DNA of 64,000 nt. It comes from Calliopum simillimum (taxonomy: Eukaryota > Arthropoda > Insecta > Diptera > Lauxaniidae). Both the position numbers and the translations under genes were made by a program. Of this stretch, positions 1 through 12,185 are shown in pieces. Under the pieces are notes generated by a model. The model saw only the letters and a program-made list of their open reading frames with translations, was not told the DNA's origin and made no database searches. Numbering within the stretch: the stretch's first letter is position 1; each line of letters begins with the position of its first letter. Location of the stretch: positions 19,035,187 to 19,099,186 of the forward strand of contig OX638368.1 in assembly GCA_951812925.1 (NCBI GenBank). The letters run 5' to 3'.

Positions 1-1300
1 TCTCGAGCAATTTTTATAAGTAAGACCTCGCAGGATGAGATTATTAATTCCTTTGGAGAAAAAATTTTGTGCGAACTTATAAGTCGAATCAAAGAAGCTA
101 ATTTTTATAGTGTAATGTTTGACGAGACTACAGATATTGCTCATAAATGACACTGGTAGTAAGATATTTATACAAAGGCAATGTTAGGGGGCTGTCCATA
201 AACTCCGTGACGCTCCTAGGGGGGGGGGGGGGGTTCGAGCAAGCATCACGCTTGGTGTATTTTATTTATTTTTTATATGAAGCTACCGTAACATAGGGGG
301 GGGGGGGTTTCAATATAGCGAATTTTAGCGTCACTGAGTTTATGGACAGCCCCTAGAGAAGATTTCATTCAGTTCGTTGATCTTTATAATGAGATAAAAA
401 ATTTGAATAAAACTGATTGTGAAATAGACAATGAAATTAAAGTAACAGGTTATAACTTAGGTCAAGTTGTATTAGAAACTTTGAAAAAAGCAACTTTAGA
501 TGTTAGCTATTGCGTAGGCTTGACTGCAGATGGCTGCTCTTTAATGGTTTCTGAAACTGTTGGTGCGGTAATTATGTTCATCAGTACAGTCTGTGAGAAA
601 TGCAATTGGAACGATGAAAGAAGTGATTTCTTTTTTTAAAGCTTCGTCAAAGCGCAATGCAGTTCTTAAAAATATAATGGGACATCAGCTTAATGGTTTA
701 TGCGAGACGAGATGGGTTGAACGTCACAATGAAGATCGTTAATTTCGAGAATCTCTACCGAAAATTCACGAATGCCTTGACGATATATCTTCGTGGAGGG
801 ACCTTCAGACTGCTGCAAAGGCAAAGATATTAAAATCTGCTATATCTGACTCTGGCTTTCTTGTGTCGATCGTTTGCTTATCAGAAGTACTTTCTTGCAC
901 TTTGCCATTAAGTCGTTTTTTTCAAAAATCAAAAATCGATCTAATATCAGCACGTGATATGCTCAATGATTTTTTAAAGATTTTGAATCGAAAGCGCGAA
1001 AAATGTGATGAAACGTTTTCAAGTTTGTATGACGAAATTTGTGCCATTGCTAATGAACTCGGTATAAAAACGAAACTTCCTCGGCTAGCGCAAAAGCAAC
1101 GAAATCGAGCAAATTATCCATGTCAAAATCCTCACGACTATTTTAGACAATCTATATATTTACCGATAATCGATACCATCATGGAAGATTTAAAATCTCG
1201 CTAAATTTATACAGTTTTTCAATAATATTTCCTGAAGTATTAGGAAAATCTGATGAAGAGTCAATAAAAAACGCTGCTCATATTCTTGCTGAAAAATATT
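1..1300 (+). pseudogene. Broken hAT transposase (ZMYM1 / 52-kDa-repressor-like family)
   Basis: Fragments of one transposase appear in order on the plus strand in shifting frames. First is a DDE-core segment with FDETTDI (about 118-138). A segment at 361-600 carries the order YNLGQVVLETLKKATLD then VGLTADGCSLMVSETVGAV. About 613-733 contains LCETRWVERHNE, a hallmark of this family, and 740-1200 contains RANYPCQNPHDYFR. The family is known from animal hAT elements and the host genes derived from them. The copy is dead: there is a stop at about 148, a MITE inserted at 188-353, an apparent internal deletion near 595-610 that removes the usual Cys/His-containing stretch, a stop at about 738 and another at 1201. 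Nothing upstream of the window can be judged. I am sure of the family and less sure of the subfamily. Confidence 0.85.
188..353. mobile_element. 166-bp MITE inserted in the hAT transposase
   Basis: Terminal inverted repeats of about 27 bp begin GGGGCTGTCCATAAACTC at 188 and end at 353, with one mismatch between the arms. They are flanked by TAG on both sides (185-187 and 354-356), or by TA if an extra G belongs to the left end. Two long G runs lie inside, at about 220-233 and 296-307. Removing the insert brings the two transposase segments back next to each other, which shows that it inserted after the hAT element. Confidence 0.85.
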
Positions 1301-2211
1301 CTGTTTACTTTAGGAATTTTTTGGATTTTCTCATTTGTCTTACAAAAAGTTTCAAATTGTCGAACAGTTTATTATAAAAAAAAGGAAAATAAGAAAAAAC
1401 GCATTTTGGTAACTTATCAATGAATTGTATACAACTTTTGCATTTTTCCATCGATTTTCTTAAATGGTATCTTATTTTCTTTATAAATATATAGTCTATG
1501 ATACAAAAAAACAAAATATAATAAAAAAGTTATTTTTTCTTGTATAAATTTAAAGTTGATTTTGATTTTTTCTTAATTTTTTTCGAAAAAAAAATTTTTT
1601 TTTTTAAATCAATGTATTTCGCCGAAACTAACAAGCCCACCAAAAAGTGATATGAACATCATTTGTAGGTAGTTTAATTACCTTTAATATTAATATGGCA
1701 TATAAAATGTTTAAACACAAAATTTGGTTCTTGAGATATTTGTATTTAAGTGGAACTATCTTTTTTTTTGGTCCAAAAACCAAAAATGACCGATATCTCG
1801 AAAACGACACGAAAAAAAAAATAATGCGATTTTCGGAATTAGCAGCTCATTTTACATATAAAATGAATAATGGCACTCAATGGGAATTTTGGCTGTAAAC
1901 TAGAGTTATTATTATTATTATTATCTAGAAATGTGGTCAATCGGCCCCCCCTCTTGACAACGCTGGATCCGCCACTGTTTCTGGCACAAAACCTATTTAT
2001 CGACAACCTTCAGACGGGTCGTCAGTCGACAGTCCGTCCGTATTTTGATCACTCATTCACTCTGGTTTTGGTGGTGTCAAAACCCTTTTTCGGTAGATCG
2101 ATACACCCATGTTAAGATTAACCCATTCGACAATCGTCAAAAATCAACGCATGCAAATTTTCACGAGATGATTCCATTTTTTCAATGAATTGAATTTTTT
2201 AAGTGAATATA

Positions 2212-3493
2212 GGGTGTATCGCATAAGGTTGCGAAGGTTCTGGTGGGTGATAGAGTAAACTTAGACTAAAAAAAATTTGCACCTGAGGGACGAAATTTCT
2301 GTTTGATCAATACATCGAGCAGATCGAGCGTTCGAACAGTATGTATCATTCGATCGCTCAATTCCAATTTTTTGCATACAACCACGGCTGGATTAACGGA
2401 TTGACCAAGAGCGGCTGCCGGAGACATATTTTTTTTTTATTAAGGAATGCAACGAAAATTACTTTGAGGAACGTTTTTTTTTTAAAATCTAACATACATT
2501 TTAAGGGTTGCCACCTGGTTATTTTCTGAAATTTTGCTAAAATCATACTGTTTGTGACAAAATTCTGATTTTTAATTTAAGAAACTCTCAGATAAACTTT
2601 TAAAAAATTGGACATAAACTTTCAGGGTTGCCACCTGGTCTTTTTCGTAAATTTTGATTAAATCATATATTTAAAAAAAGAGAATAAAATTTTAGTCTTA
2701 AAACGCTTTGATAAAGTTTTTAATAATCCAACATATATTTTCTGAAATTTTGTTAAAGCCGTACTTTTTCTTCATTGGGGGTTATCTATCGTGAATCAAG
2801 ATTCTCGGGGAATTTCCTTGAATTGCAATAGAGAATGCACGGCAGTCTGAGAAAATACCCCGGGAATGTTTATTCACGATGACCCCCAATGTATACCTAT
2901 TTCTTTGAAACATATGATTTAAACAAAACTTACAAAAAACCAGGTGGCAACCTTGAAAGTTTTATTATAATTTAAAAGAAGTTTATCTTACTTAGTGTTT
3001 CTGAGATCAAAAATTTGAATTTAGTCAGAAAAAGTATGATTTTAACAAAATTTCAGAAATAACCAGATGGCAGCCCTAAAAATATATGTTGGATTTTTTA
3101 AAAGAACGTTTCCATAAATGTATGGAACCTTTTCCCAATCTCTTTTTCATAGACAAAAGGAAACGCGTCTGTGAGAGTGATAAAATATTCAAAAGAAATA
3201 TAGTTTACACAAAAATGACTTAAGCATTTTAGCTAACCAAGGACAACAATAAACTTAAATCCGGACCTGCACGAAACTTGTATGATACAAGCAACCAATG
3301 TGTTGGCTGTAAGGTTTCGTACACAGTAGACTGTGCAACAACATGTGACAAGAGCGAAGCGGTTGGCAAACATGTTGCAAGCTACGAACGTTCGAACAAA
3401 CGAGCTGCTCGATCTCTCGATCTGCTTGTTTTAGGTTCGATACAATGACGGAATGCGAGAGCAAGTTCGAACAGCTCTTTGTACACCCTTATC
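2212..3493. mobile_element. Fold-back element with 'GGTTGCCACCTGG' arms
   Basis: The inner arms at about 2460-2680 and 2905-3115 are inverted copies. Each contains GGTTGCCACCTGG-type boxes (some diverged) and the block ATTTTGTTAAAATCATACTTT. The outer parts share weaker inverted matches (GATCGAGCA and GTTCGAAC boxes) and end in GGGTGTA at 2214 and TACACCC at about 3481-3487. No coding potential was seen. The exact ends are uncertain. Confidence 0.6.
2773..2891. repeat. Central 119-bp palindromic insert
   Basis: The segment starts CATTGGGGGTTATC and ends GATGACCCCCAATG, with a second inner match (CTCGGGG against CCCCGGG). It sits exactly in the loop of the surrounding fold-back. It may be that element's own loop or a small nested MITE. 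Confidence 0.55.
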
Positions 3494-3682
3494 TAAAATG
3501 TACCCCTAAATAGTTATAGGGTTAAAACTGATCTTCTGACTTGATTTAGAAAAAAAAAAAAAATAAATTCTTGGGTCACCCTAGCGTTTTAGAGAAAAAA
3601 TTTTAATAAGAAACTTTAAGCTAATTGTATGAGCTTTCTAAAAGTATATTTGATTTATAAGGTTTAAAAGGATTTCGCAAAT

Positions 3683-4150
3683 TTCTGGATTTTTGAAATT
3701 GATATTTTAAATTTATTTTTAATTTTTTATTTTTTTGACTTTGGCGGTCATTTTATTACGAAAAAGGTACAATTCATAGACCTATTTATAACTTTTTTTG
3801 AAGTCCTCGTTAAATTTCCTTTAATTCGGTAGAACATTTATCATACCAATTTCTTTATTTGAGGTCAAAAAAAAAATACTTTTTAGAAACAATCTGTTTG
3901 AAAGCTCCAGTAGATAAAGAACACCGTGTGTTACATAGAAAAGTATTTTTTTCCGACCACAAACCAAAAAATTGATATGACAATTTTATACCGAACTAAA
4001 GGAAATTTAACGAGGATTCCAAAAAAATATAAACGAATATGTTAATTGGATCATTTTCATACTAAAATGGCCGCCAAAGTCAGAAATATATATGTATATT
4101 TCAATTTATATATTTATATTTTTATATTTACTAGTATCGCCGGTGGCCAA
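3683..4150. repeat. Long inverted repeat, about 150-bp arms
   Basis: The left arm (about 3737-3886) and right arm (about 3938-4081) are diverged inverted copies. For example, GACTTTGGCGGTCATTTTA pairs with TAAAATGGCCGCCAAAGTC, and CCTCGTTAAATTTCCTTTA pairs with its complement near 3995-4015. AT-rich extensions of the arms reach about 3683 and 4110-4150. No coding potential was seen. Confidence 0.7.
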
Positions 4151-4633
4151 ATTTTGGCCATTCTCCTAAAGAAAGATACAATTTTTTCGAGTACTGTTTT
4201 GTATAAAAGAAAGCCTTTTTTGATGCAGAAGGCTTAGTGTATCTTAAAATCGAATTACATAAAAATTGGTGTAGTGGCTTAGCCGTGGTAGCTAACGAAT
4301 TTCATTTTGGGAGAGAGGCACCTTCTACTAAAAAAAAATATTAATACTCTTTCTCAAAAATCCGTTTATCTCCATTCCAAAATAGCCGAGATAAACTATT
4401 TTCTCTTTAGGCGCATGACGCCACTCGCATATAAATTTTTCTTAAGCTTTCTTCCTCAACGCTTAGCATATTAAGGCATAAGAACCTTTGTTGAATTTCA
4501 GCCGTGACAGAGTATTATCAAACCGCATCTCAATGCAAAAACAGCATTAAGCCGTTATCCAAACAAAACCAAAAACCATTACATAAGCGAGAGTGTGCCC
4601 ACGCCATTGCAGAACTGCAATTCGAAGAAAACG
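4151..4633. other. No gene seen between inverted repeat and minisatellite
   Basis: AT-rich spacer. A short open stretch from about 4504 runs into the minisatellite, but it has no recognisable protein feature. Confidence 0.5.
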
Positions 4634-6382
4634 ATGAAAGTCCAAAAGTATTGAAAAACGTCCAAAATATCGGTAAAAGTCAAAAATCTCGAGAAATACC
4701 CAATACATCGGCAAATGTCCAAAATTATCGAAAAAACATCCAAAATATCGGTAAAAGTCCAAAAGTATCGAGAAACATCCAAAATATCGGTAAAAAATCA
4801 AAAATATCAAAAATCATCTAAAATATCGGTAAAAGTCCAAAAGTATCGAAAAACATCCAAAATATCGGTAAAAGTCCCAAAGTATCGAAAAACATCCAAA
4901 ATATCGGAAAAAATACAAAAGTATCGAGAAACATCCAAAGTATCGATAAAAGTCCAAAAGTATCGAGAAATACCCAATACATCGGTAAAAGTTCAAAAAT
5001 ATCAAAAATCATACAAAATATCGGTAAAAGTCCAAAAGTATCGAAAAACATCCAAAATATCGGTGAAAGTCCCAAAGTATCGAAAAACATCCAAAATATC
5101 GGAAAAAATACAAAATTATCGAGAAACATCCAAAATATCGGTAAAAGTCCAAAAGTATCGAAAAACATCCAAAATATCGGTAAAAGTCCCGAGTATCGAA
5201 AAAACATCCAAAATATCGGTAAAAGTCCGAAAGTATCGAAAATCATCCAAAATATCGGTAGAAGTACAAAACTATCGAGAAACATCCAAAATATCGGTAA
5301 AAGTCAAAATGTATCGAGAAACATCCAAAATATCAGTAAAAGTCCAAAAGTATCGAAAAACATCCAAAATATCGGTAAAAGTCCCAAAGTATCGAAAATC
5401 ATCCAGAATATCGGTAAAAGTCCAAAAGTTTCGAGAAACATCCAAAATATTGGTAAAAGTCCCAAAGTATCGAAAAAACATCCAAAATAACGGTAAAAGT
5501 CTGAAAGTATCGAAAATAATCCAAAATATCGGTAGAAGTACAAAATTATCGAGAAACATCCAAAATATCGGTAAAAGTCAAAAAGTATCGAGAAACAAAC
5601 AATCGGTTAAAGTCCAAAAGTATCGAAAAACATCCAAAATATCGGTAAAAGTCCAAAAGTATCGAAAAACATCCAAAATATCGGTAAAAGTACAAAAGTA
5701 TCGAGAAACATCCAAAATATCGGTAAAAGTCCAAAAGTATCGAAAACATCCAAAATATAGGTTAAAGTCCAAAAGTATCGAAAATCATTCAAAATATCGG
5801 TAGAAGTACAAAAGTATCGAGAAATATTCAAAATATCGGTGAAAGTCCAAAAGTATCGAGAAACATCCAAAATATCGGTAAAAGTCCAAAAGTATCGAAA
5901 AACATCCAAAATATCGGTGAAAATCCAAAAGTATCGAAAAACATCCAAAATATCAGTAAGAGTCCAAAAGTATCGTAAAACATCCAAAATATCGGGAAAA
6001 GTCCCAAAGTATCGAGAAACATGCAAAATATCGATAAAAATTCAAAAGTGTCGAAAAACATCTAATATATCGGTAAAAGTCCAAAAGTATCGAAAAACAT
6101 CCAAAATATCTTTAAAAGTACAAAAATATCGAGAAACATCCAAAATATCGGTAGAAGTCCCAAAGTATCGAAAAACATCCAAAATATCGGTAAAAGTCCC
6201 GAGTATCGAAAAACGTCCAAAATATTGGTAAAAGTCCAAAAGTTTCGAAAAACATTCAAAATATCGATAAAAGTCCCAAAGTATCGAGAAACATCAAAAA
6301 TATCGATAAAAGTCCAACAGTATACAAAAACATCTAAAATATCGGCAAAGCTCCAAAATATCGAAAAACATCCAAAATATCG
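4634..6382. repeat. Minisatellite: about 45 copies of a 39-bp unit
   Basis: Tandem copies of a unit that alternates CCAAAATATCGGTAAAAG with TCCAAAAGTATCGAAAAACA. Point variants are common (cccaaag, aaatac, gagtatcg) and occasional 1-bp indels shift the phase. Because 39 bp is 13 codons and the unit lacks stops in several frames, both strands carry long artificial open frames. The plus strand reads KVQKYRKTSKISV repeats over 4715-5803, and the minus strand reads variants of FWMFFDTFGLLPI. No start context, signal or conserved domain supports translation. The unit is itself a near-repeat, two half-units sharing CCAAAA.TATCG. Confidence 0.95.
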
Positions 6383-7173
6383 ATGCAGAACGTGGACAGA
6401 GTGCAACGAAACAGGTTTTTGCAAGCAAGAGAAAAACAACAACAACAAAATTTCTCTCACTCCACTGCATAACACTGTGGGTGCTGTTGTTGTTGTAATT
6501 ATATGGGAAACTTTGATCCTGTTTTTAAATGCCTTAATGGCAACTTATGAGGATAATTTTTAGATTCGTGGATTCTACACCACCGTACCTATCATATAAA
6601 AAAAAAAAATATCCAAAGTCGGTTAAGTGGTTAGCTCACAAAAGGGAGACAAAAAAAACTGTTCACGTATTTATATATAGATATATTTATTTATCAAACT
6701 TTTTGTTACGTTTGATACTTTCTATTACATATTTTATAACTACTATTTAATTTTGTTTTTTATATTTTCAATACGATTCGATATCCTTATGTACTGCTTG
6801 TCATTTCCATTCTTAATGAATTTATTTTTTACTTCTCGAAACTTTTCGACTCTTATCGACTGTTTTTGATAATTTACAATTTTCAAGCACGATGTCACAC
6901 GTAGGGCACTTATAGTTTGTAGGAAAGCGGAGGAAAACAGTGCTTGTCGTGCCGCTGAGCTTACCTCAAAACCCCAAGTGCTCTTCAAGTAATATCGCAC
7001 CAAAGGATTTTCTACACTAATCGATACTTTCCCAGCCTAAACGATGCATTTATTAAATGGCACCTAATTAATTTTTTCCGTTTTTTAACAATTTCCTATT
7101 TCCATCTAATCTTTTTTAAACATCTTATTTGACATTATGCATAATTGTATATACAACATTAAGGCATACTCAC
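6383..7173. other. Sap47 intron sequence, nothing else recognised
   Basis: AT-rich intronic DNA downstream of the last Sap47 exon found in the window. CAACAACAACAA and TGTTGTTGTTG stretches near 6437 and 6484 form a small hairpin. No further Sap47 exon is visible here or at lower coordinates. Confidence 0.5.
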
Positions 7174-7274
7174 ATTATCTTTAACAGTTTCCTTAATTTT
7201 AGCGCCAGCCTTATTAATAGCCGAAGATAAGAAAGATCCAAAGTGTTTGGCTTGTTGTGTGACTTTTGTGGTGA
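7174..7274 (-). CDS. Sap47: Sap47 internal exon (amphipathic-helix segment before the BSD domain)
   Basis: This 101-bp minus-strand exon lies between a TTTGCAG acceptor (7275-7281) and a GTGAGT donor (7173 downwards). Its first two bases complete a Val codon begun in the previous exon, and it then encodes TTKVTQQAKHFGSFL, SSAINKAGAKIKE and TVKDN, ending in phase 0. I recognise this as the most conserved pre-BSD stretch of Sap47 (synapse-associated protein of 47 kDa, related to vertebrate SYAP1). In flies it is a presynaptic protein involved in synaptic plasticity. The segment is a Lys/Ala-rich amphipathic helix. The next exon should open with a 'TILxxFNKEQ'-like sequence; I did not find it, so the gene probably continues beyond base 1 after an intron of more than 7 kb. 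Confidence 0.93.
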
Positions 7275-7518
7275 CTGCAAATTAAGAAAAATTAATTAAT
7301 TAAAATGATTTTTTTGTAAAACTTCTTTTTTTTTAGAAAATAGCTAAGCTGAGAGTTTGTAGATTGCAAAAGCATAAAAAGTATTTGTTAAGACTTTTTG
7401 AAATAATCTCTTTTTTTTTACAGAATTTAGTCAACACTTATATATTTTGAAATTGTTACCAATTTTCACTTTAAATTTTGGTTTATGTGACACATACTTT
7501 TTACTTCTTCGCCCTTAC

Positions 7519-7595
7519 CCTGTCCTATTTGACCCTCTTCACCAGTTGGGGTGCCACCACCGGAGGCTGGGTGGGAATCAGCACCTTCTGTAGCG
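7519..7595 (-). CDS. Sap47: Sap47 small internal exon (Gly/Ser/Thr-rich linker)
   Basis: This 77-bp minus-strand exon has a TTTACAG acceptor directly upstream (7596-7602) and a GTAAGG donor (7518 downwards). It contributes one base to a split Ser codon, 25 codons, and the first base of the Val codon completed in the next exon. The translation is ATEGADSHPASGGGTPTGEE followed by GQIGQ, a disordered acidic linker that matches the position and character of the linker in fly Sap47. Phase agreement at both junctions, and in-frame joining to a recognisable conserved exon, make this more than a chance open stretch. The 244-bp intron to the next exon is short. Confidence 0.88.
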
Positions 7596-8640
7596 CTGTA
7601 AAGAGCGTCGTAAAATGTAGAAGAGAGAAAAAAAAAAAAACAAATTAAAAATAAAATAAAAAACGAGAAAGAAAAGGAAGCATAAAAATTAAGAAAAAAT
7701 CAATTAATTAAATATTTACACAAAAGATTATTATTATTCTACATATAAAGTTGAAAAAAAAGTTCATACTGTATGTGTTTTAATAAAAGAAGAAAAGAAG
7801 AGGGGCGTGCAAATATTTCAATATTTAACATGCAAATATGCTGTTTAAGGGAAAAAAAATCCATCATGCGAATATGTTACCATTTTGTTGTCATGAAAAA
7901 AATGTCGCATAATTTTAGGAGCTTATTTTTTACCTATATTCTTCTTGAATTACATTACGCTGAACTACAAAATGTTGATAATACATAGTATTCAGCGCAA
8001 CAGTAACGGATATGATGCTTCTAAAAATTTTATGTTCATAAATAAATTAGTAATTAATAAAGAAATAGTAAAAATCTTCCTAAAACTATGCACCATTTTC
8101 TTTACAAAAATGCTCTTGGTTTGAAGCTTTTTTTAACATCTGTTTTCGAGATATAGGTTGATTTTTAAGTTCATGTGAATCTTTTTATTGGATGATCTTA
8201 GGCATTTTTTGAATACATATTTCGTAGACATTGACTAAAATAAAATTTTCCAATTCAGGGTCCAAAAAATTCTAATTAGCTTTTCTGATGCTTATCTCAC
8301 TATTAATCTTGTTTTTGATGTTTTAGAATTTTTTGGTCCTTAGATTGGAAAATTTTCTTTTAGTCAATGTCTATGAAATATGTATTTAAAAAATGCCTAA
8401 AATCATGCAATAAATATATCTATATATATATAATCTAGATTTAAGATGTCGTCTGTCTGGGGCTTTGGTCTTTAAATTATCGTATTCGGTTTCTTAAGAG
8501 ATTGGGCTTTACATTTAGATGCAATTTGAGCAACACATTGTTTTGATCTATATTTTACTTCAGAATAATCCACTGTTCTTTACACAAAAAATTTGACGTT
8601 TTACGATTCTTCATTAAATGAATAGACAAATGTTAAACGG

Positions 8641-8872
8641 CCGGAAGTCAATAAAAAGCAAAAGTAATGTCATAATATTGATTAGTTGTCATTTTGATAG
8701 AAATTAATAAAATTAATCTCTGTTTTCACAGAAAGTTTACCTGATGGTGTGGAATTGTAGCATTGAGCTTAAAAAATAGCATCAGTGAAATAACCTATTG
8801 TTCTGGCACATAATGTGTATGATATTACTTTTGCCCTTTATTGACTTTGTATGGGAGCTTCCACTAGTAGAA
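8641..8872. mobile_element. About 230-bp MITE, family copy 1
   Basis: The inverted ends carry GTCAATAAAAAGCAAAAGTAA on the left and its diverged complement on the right (TTACTTTTGCCCTTTATTGA). The internal sequence (AGAAATTAATAAAATT near 8,700) matches the copy at 51,062-51,306. Confidence 0.65.
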
Positions 8873-11800
8873 GTCAAAGGGAAAAAATGTTCCTCTTGAA
8901 AAAGTAATGCGGGTCAGTCTTACATTTAAAATCTCTCCGGCCCTCTGTAAAAAGGGAAATATTAATTTAACAGACAATAAGGGGCCTAGAGCCATCTCCT
9001 CCTGTGATACGAAAACCTAGGGTGACCCGAAAAAACTGGCTTCAGATTTGATTTCAGCGACCTTTTAACCATTATATACAGTTGTCGTCAAACCCCATCT
9101 GTTTTTTTTTTTTGCTGTTCTATTGTACAGTGTAATTATTGCCAACAATCATATGTTATGATAATGTTATTTTATAAAATAAATAATCTTATAATCTTTT
9201 ATTGCTTTCTTTACTAAAACCATGCGATTTTCCAAATAAACTTTGAAAAGGGCTCATCTCGAAAACTTTAACAGCTGTTTTTCCAGACACCATTTCATTC
9301 AATGAAACCATTTTACGCTATTTTGATGTATTTAACTCAATAGTTAATCGTTTCACAGAAAAAAATACAACCGTACTTCTAGCGGATTGGTAGAAAATAA
9401 GTTTTTTGTGTCTTCTGACCAATTTTCAATTCAATTAAATTATAACAGGACTGCAATCCAACGATGGCGGCGATAGTTTGAACTTTCTTGATGGTTCTAA
9501 CTACAGCTACATGAAAATTTTGTAAAAGAGACCCCAAAAATTCATAAAAAACAAGAAAACGTCATGGGCAGGAATATTTACTTGGAGCTACTATATATAC
9601 AGGCATAACATGCAAAAACTTCATGCGAATACAGTAAGATCGAATTATGATGAAAGTAAGTATATATAAAAGAGAGAAATACACAAAACAATACACAATT
9701 GGATGATTAATGTGTATGTACGAGAGAAATGTATGTTGCATGAGAGAAACGTAGTACTTATTTATGTATGTTTGATGAGAGAAATTAAGGAAAAACGATT
9801 TATAAAATAAATTAAAAAAAAACAAACTCTTCCTTTGATAAATTGTAATACTACACAAGAGAAAAACTGATAAAAACAAATGATTACAATTCTTTTTTTT
9901 TTTTTTCAACATTGAGAATTCATAGCAAAACGATATTGCATTCCAAAGATAGGAGAAGAAGGTTGGAGAACAGACCGTCGTCTTCATGAAAACTATCATG
10001 AAGTAGAAACATCTTTTTTTTTATTTTTCTTAAGAAAATAATTAAACAATTTGAGCAGTAGGTAAAGTAAATAAGGAAACAAAAGAAAGAAGAAAATCTA
10101 CAACTGAAATGCACTATGGAATGAAACCAAAAAAACAAAATAAATAAATAAAAAACACTTTACAAAAATCAATTCTTTTCTAACAACTACAAACAACAAA
10201 ATATTTTGACTTAATTTTATGATGGTAGTAGTAGGAACATTTTAATTTCCGTTTGATGGGCCGTACATAATGAAGGAATCTGATTTTGTTTTTTTCTATG
10301 TTTGTTATCTATTGATAAAATGTTTTTGCCTTTTTTTCAAAATTTCAATGGTTTAACTGCTTGAAAAATGGAAATAGAAAAGTAAATTAAATGATATTCT
10401 CAAAATTTGAGTGTCGTTTAATGAACTAAGTGGTAATAAAAAATTAAATGAAAATTTAAATAAAATCATAAATTTTGGCCTAATAAAAAGAAAAACTACC
10501 AATGTAAAGGTTAAAGAAAGAAAAACATTAAAATGAAATTGGTGTGAATGATGAAATAATTATGCAAGTTTTATGAAGTTGTGATAATGATGATTAAATT
10601 GTTTTGTCCTTTAAGTTTTGTGTTTCTCGACATATTGAATTTAATGTATTGTAATTTTTCACAGCTTAACTCTTATTGATTTGATATAGAAAATATGTAA
10701 AAATCATAATTCTTATCTATACATAAGTAGTTAATATAACTTTTATATATATATTAAGTATATATGTAATATTTATGTGTTATTTATATGTTATATTAAA
10801 TACCCAGTTTCGTCGTCTTAGTGAAAATATCATCCTAAAAAATTCATAAATTAAAATAAGTTTGTAGAGATGTTTTCAAAGTAGTCACTCTCTCGGAAAA
10901 CGTTTAGTTCCAAAGTAATATAAAAAGGTTATTTTACTTTTGTCATTTTAAAACGTAAAAATTCTTAGTTTTTTTGGAACAAGAGCTTTCAAGGTCGGTA
11001 AATTCGAATTTGATCTTAGATTTTGGGAAATTTTTCTCTTGCGTTTTGGGAAAATTTTGTTCTATGTAGCATACCATAGTCTCGCTGCTAGAATATTTGT
11101 ACATACATGTCTGTACTCTTCTCTAGATGTTTTACTCCAACGGCTTTCAATTGATATTTATGGTAGGAAGACGGCAGCAATTTCAGCTGTCAAACTAAAT
11201 ATAGTCATATCATAGCCAGAACAAAACTGTTTAAATCACAACCTAATCTTACACGATTTGGTAAAAAATTCTTCTTAAAGTGACGGCTGTTTGATATATT
11301 AATAAAAACTTGCACTCCTCTTTCAGGACTATCAGGAATGGGATAAGTGCCTACCCTTTAGAGAGGACTGATCATATTCAGCGTTAGAATGACTTAAATA
11401 TAATGATTCGTCTTCGAGAAATATTTCCATTCCCGCTCTTCAGAACTTTTTGCTGCGCAGTGCAATCAAACATAGTCTGTGCTAGATTAAATGGTATAAA
11501 GGTGTTGAAAGAATAGAGAATGCTAATGAACTCGCTATACTTGGCAAGTCACCACCATCACTATCTGATAAGGAATGTGTAGACATAATACTTGTTACAC
11601 GGCACAACTGGGAAAAAACGATTTTAATTCGAAAACAAACTACCCAAGCGGTTTCTTCTGAATTGGTATCTGGGGACTTTTATACCGTATTTTTTGCAAA
11701 ATCCAGACAAACAAGCGGAGTTCTGGTACCGGATTCAAATTGAGCATTAAAAAAATGCATCCAAAATTACTATTCTTCTTCTTTTGTTTAATATGAGAAT

Positions 11801-12185
11801 TTCATTAAAATTGAGATTTCTCAAAAACGGCAAGTTTGTTGAAGAGTGTTAAAATACGAGTAGCTATTAGCAGTACTCAAAAGATAAGTTTCCAGAGGAG
11901 TTAAGCAAGATATAAGGAAGATTTTTTTTTCGGGACAGTCCCTAATTAGCCATCATATAGAATAAATTTAAAGCATTCGTATCAGATCTCAGCGTCTAAT
12001 GATATTATTTATAAAAAAAAAAAAACATCCTTTTATATTAGAAGCGATCATGAAAATTCTACATTGATAAATTTATTGTGGATTTTACTTCAGACATTAT
12101 AGTTCTCAATATATATTATAAAAGAATTACTTAAAATCTCATGCTTGGTACATATATAATTTTGGATTTCTATGGCAGAGTAGAC

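Larger units (their letters stand above)
1..1977 (+). mobile_element. hAT-superfamily transposon, right-hand part
   Basis: The transposase remnant (1 to about 1300) is followed by about 650 bp of AT-rich non-coding DNA. This ends in an inverted terminal sequence at about 1945-1977, which reads CAGTGGCGGATCCAGCG on the minus strand and runs into a G-rich stretch. A CAGTGG start followed by a G-run is a familiar hAT terminus. The left end lies outside the window, so the 8-bp target duplication cannot be checked; the bases just outside are TTTCTGGC. Confidence 0.75.

Noticed and set aside
4715..5803. 362-codon plus-strand open frame and matching minus-strand frames as a repetitive protein
   Set aside because: The frames follow directly from a stop-free 39-bp tandem unit; several frames are open at once and there is no signal, domain or promoter.
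4634..6382. CRISPR array
   Set aside because: The units are contiguous tandem copies without unique spacers, in a eukaryotic genome.
6743..7003. Further Sap47 exon on the minus strand
   Set aside because: The translation does not resemble the expected BSD-proximal sequence and lacks matching splice phases.
9562..10138. Minus-strand frames of 145 and 72 codons
   Set aside because: Low-complexity Phe/Ser/Lys-rich translations of AT-rich intron; overlapping frames with no recognisable feature.
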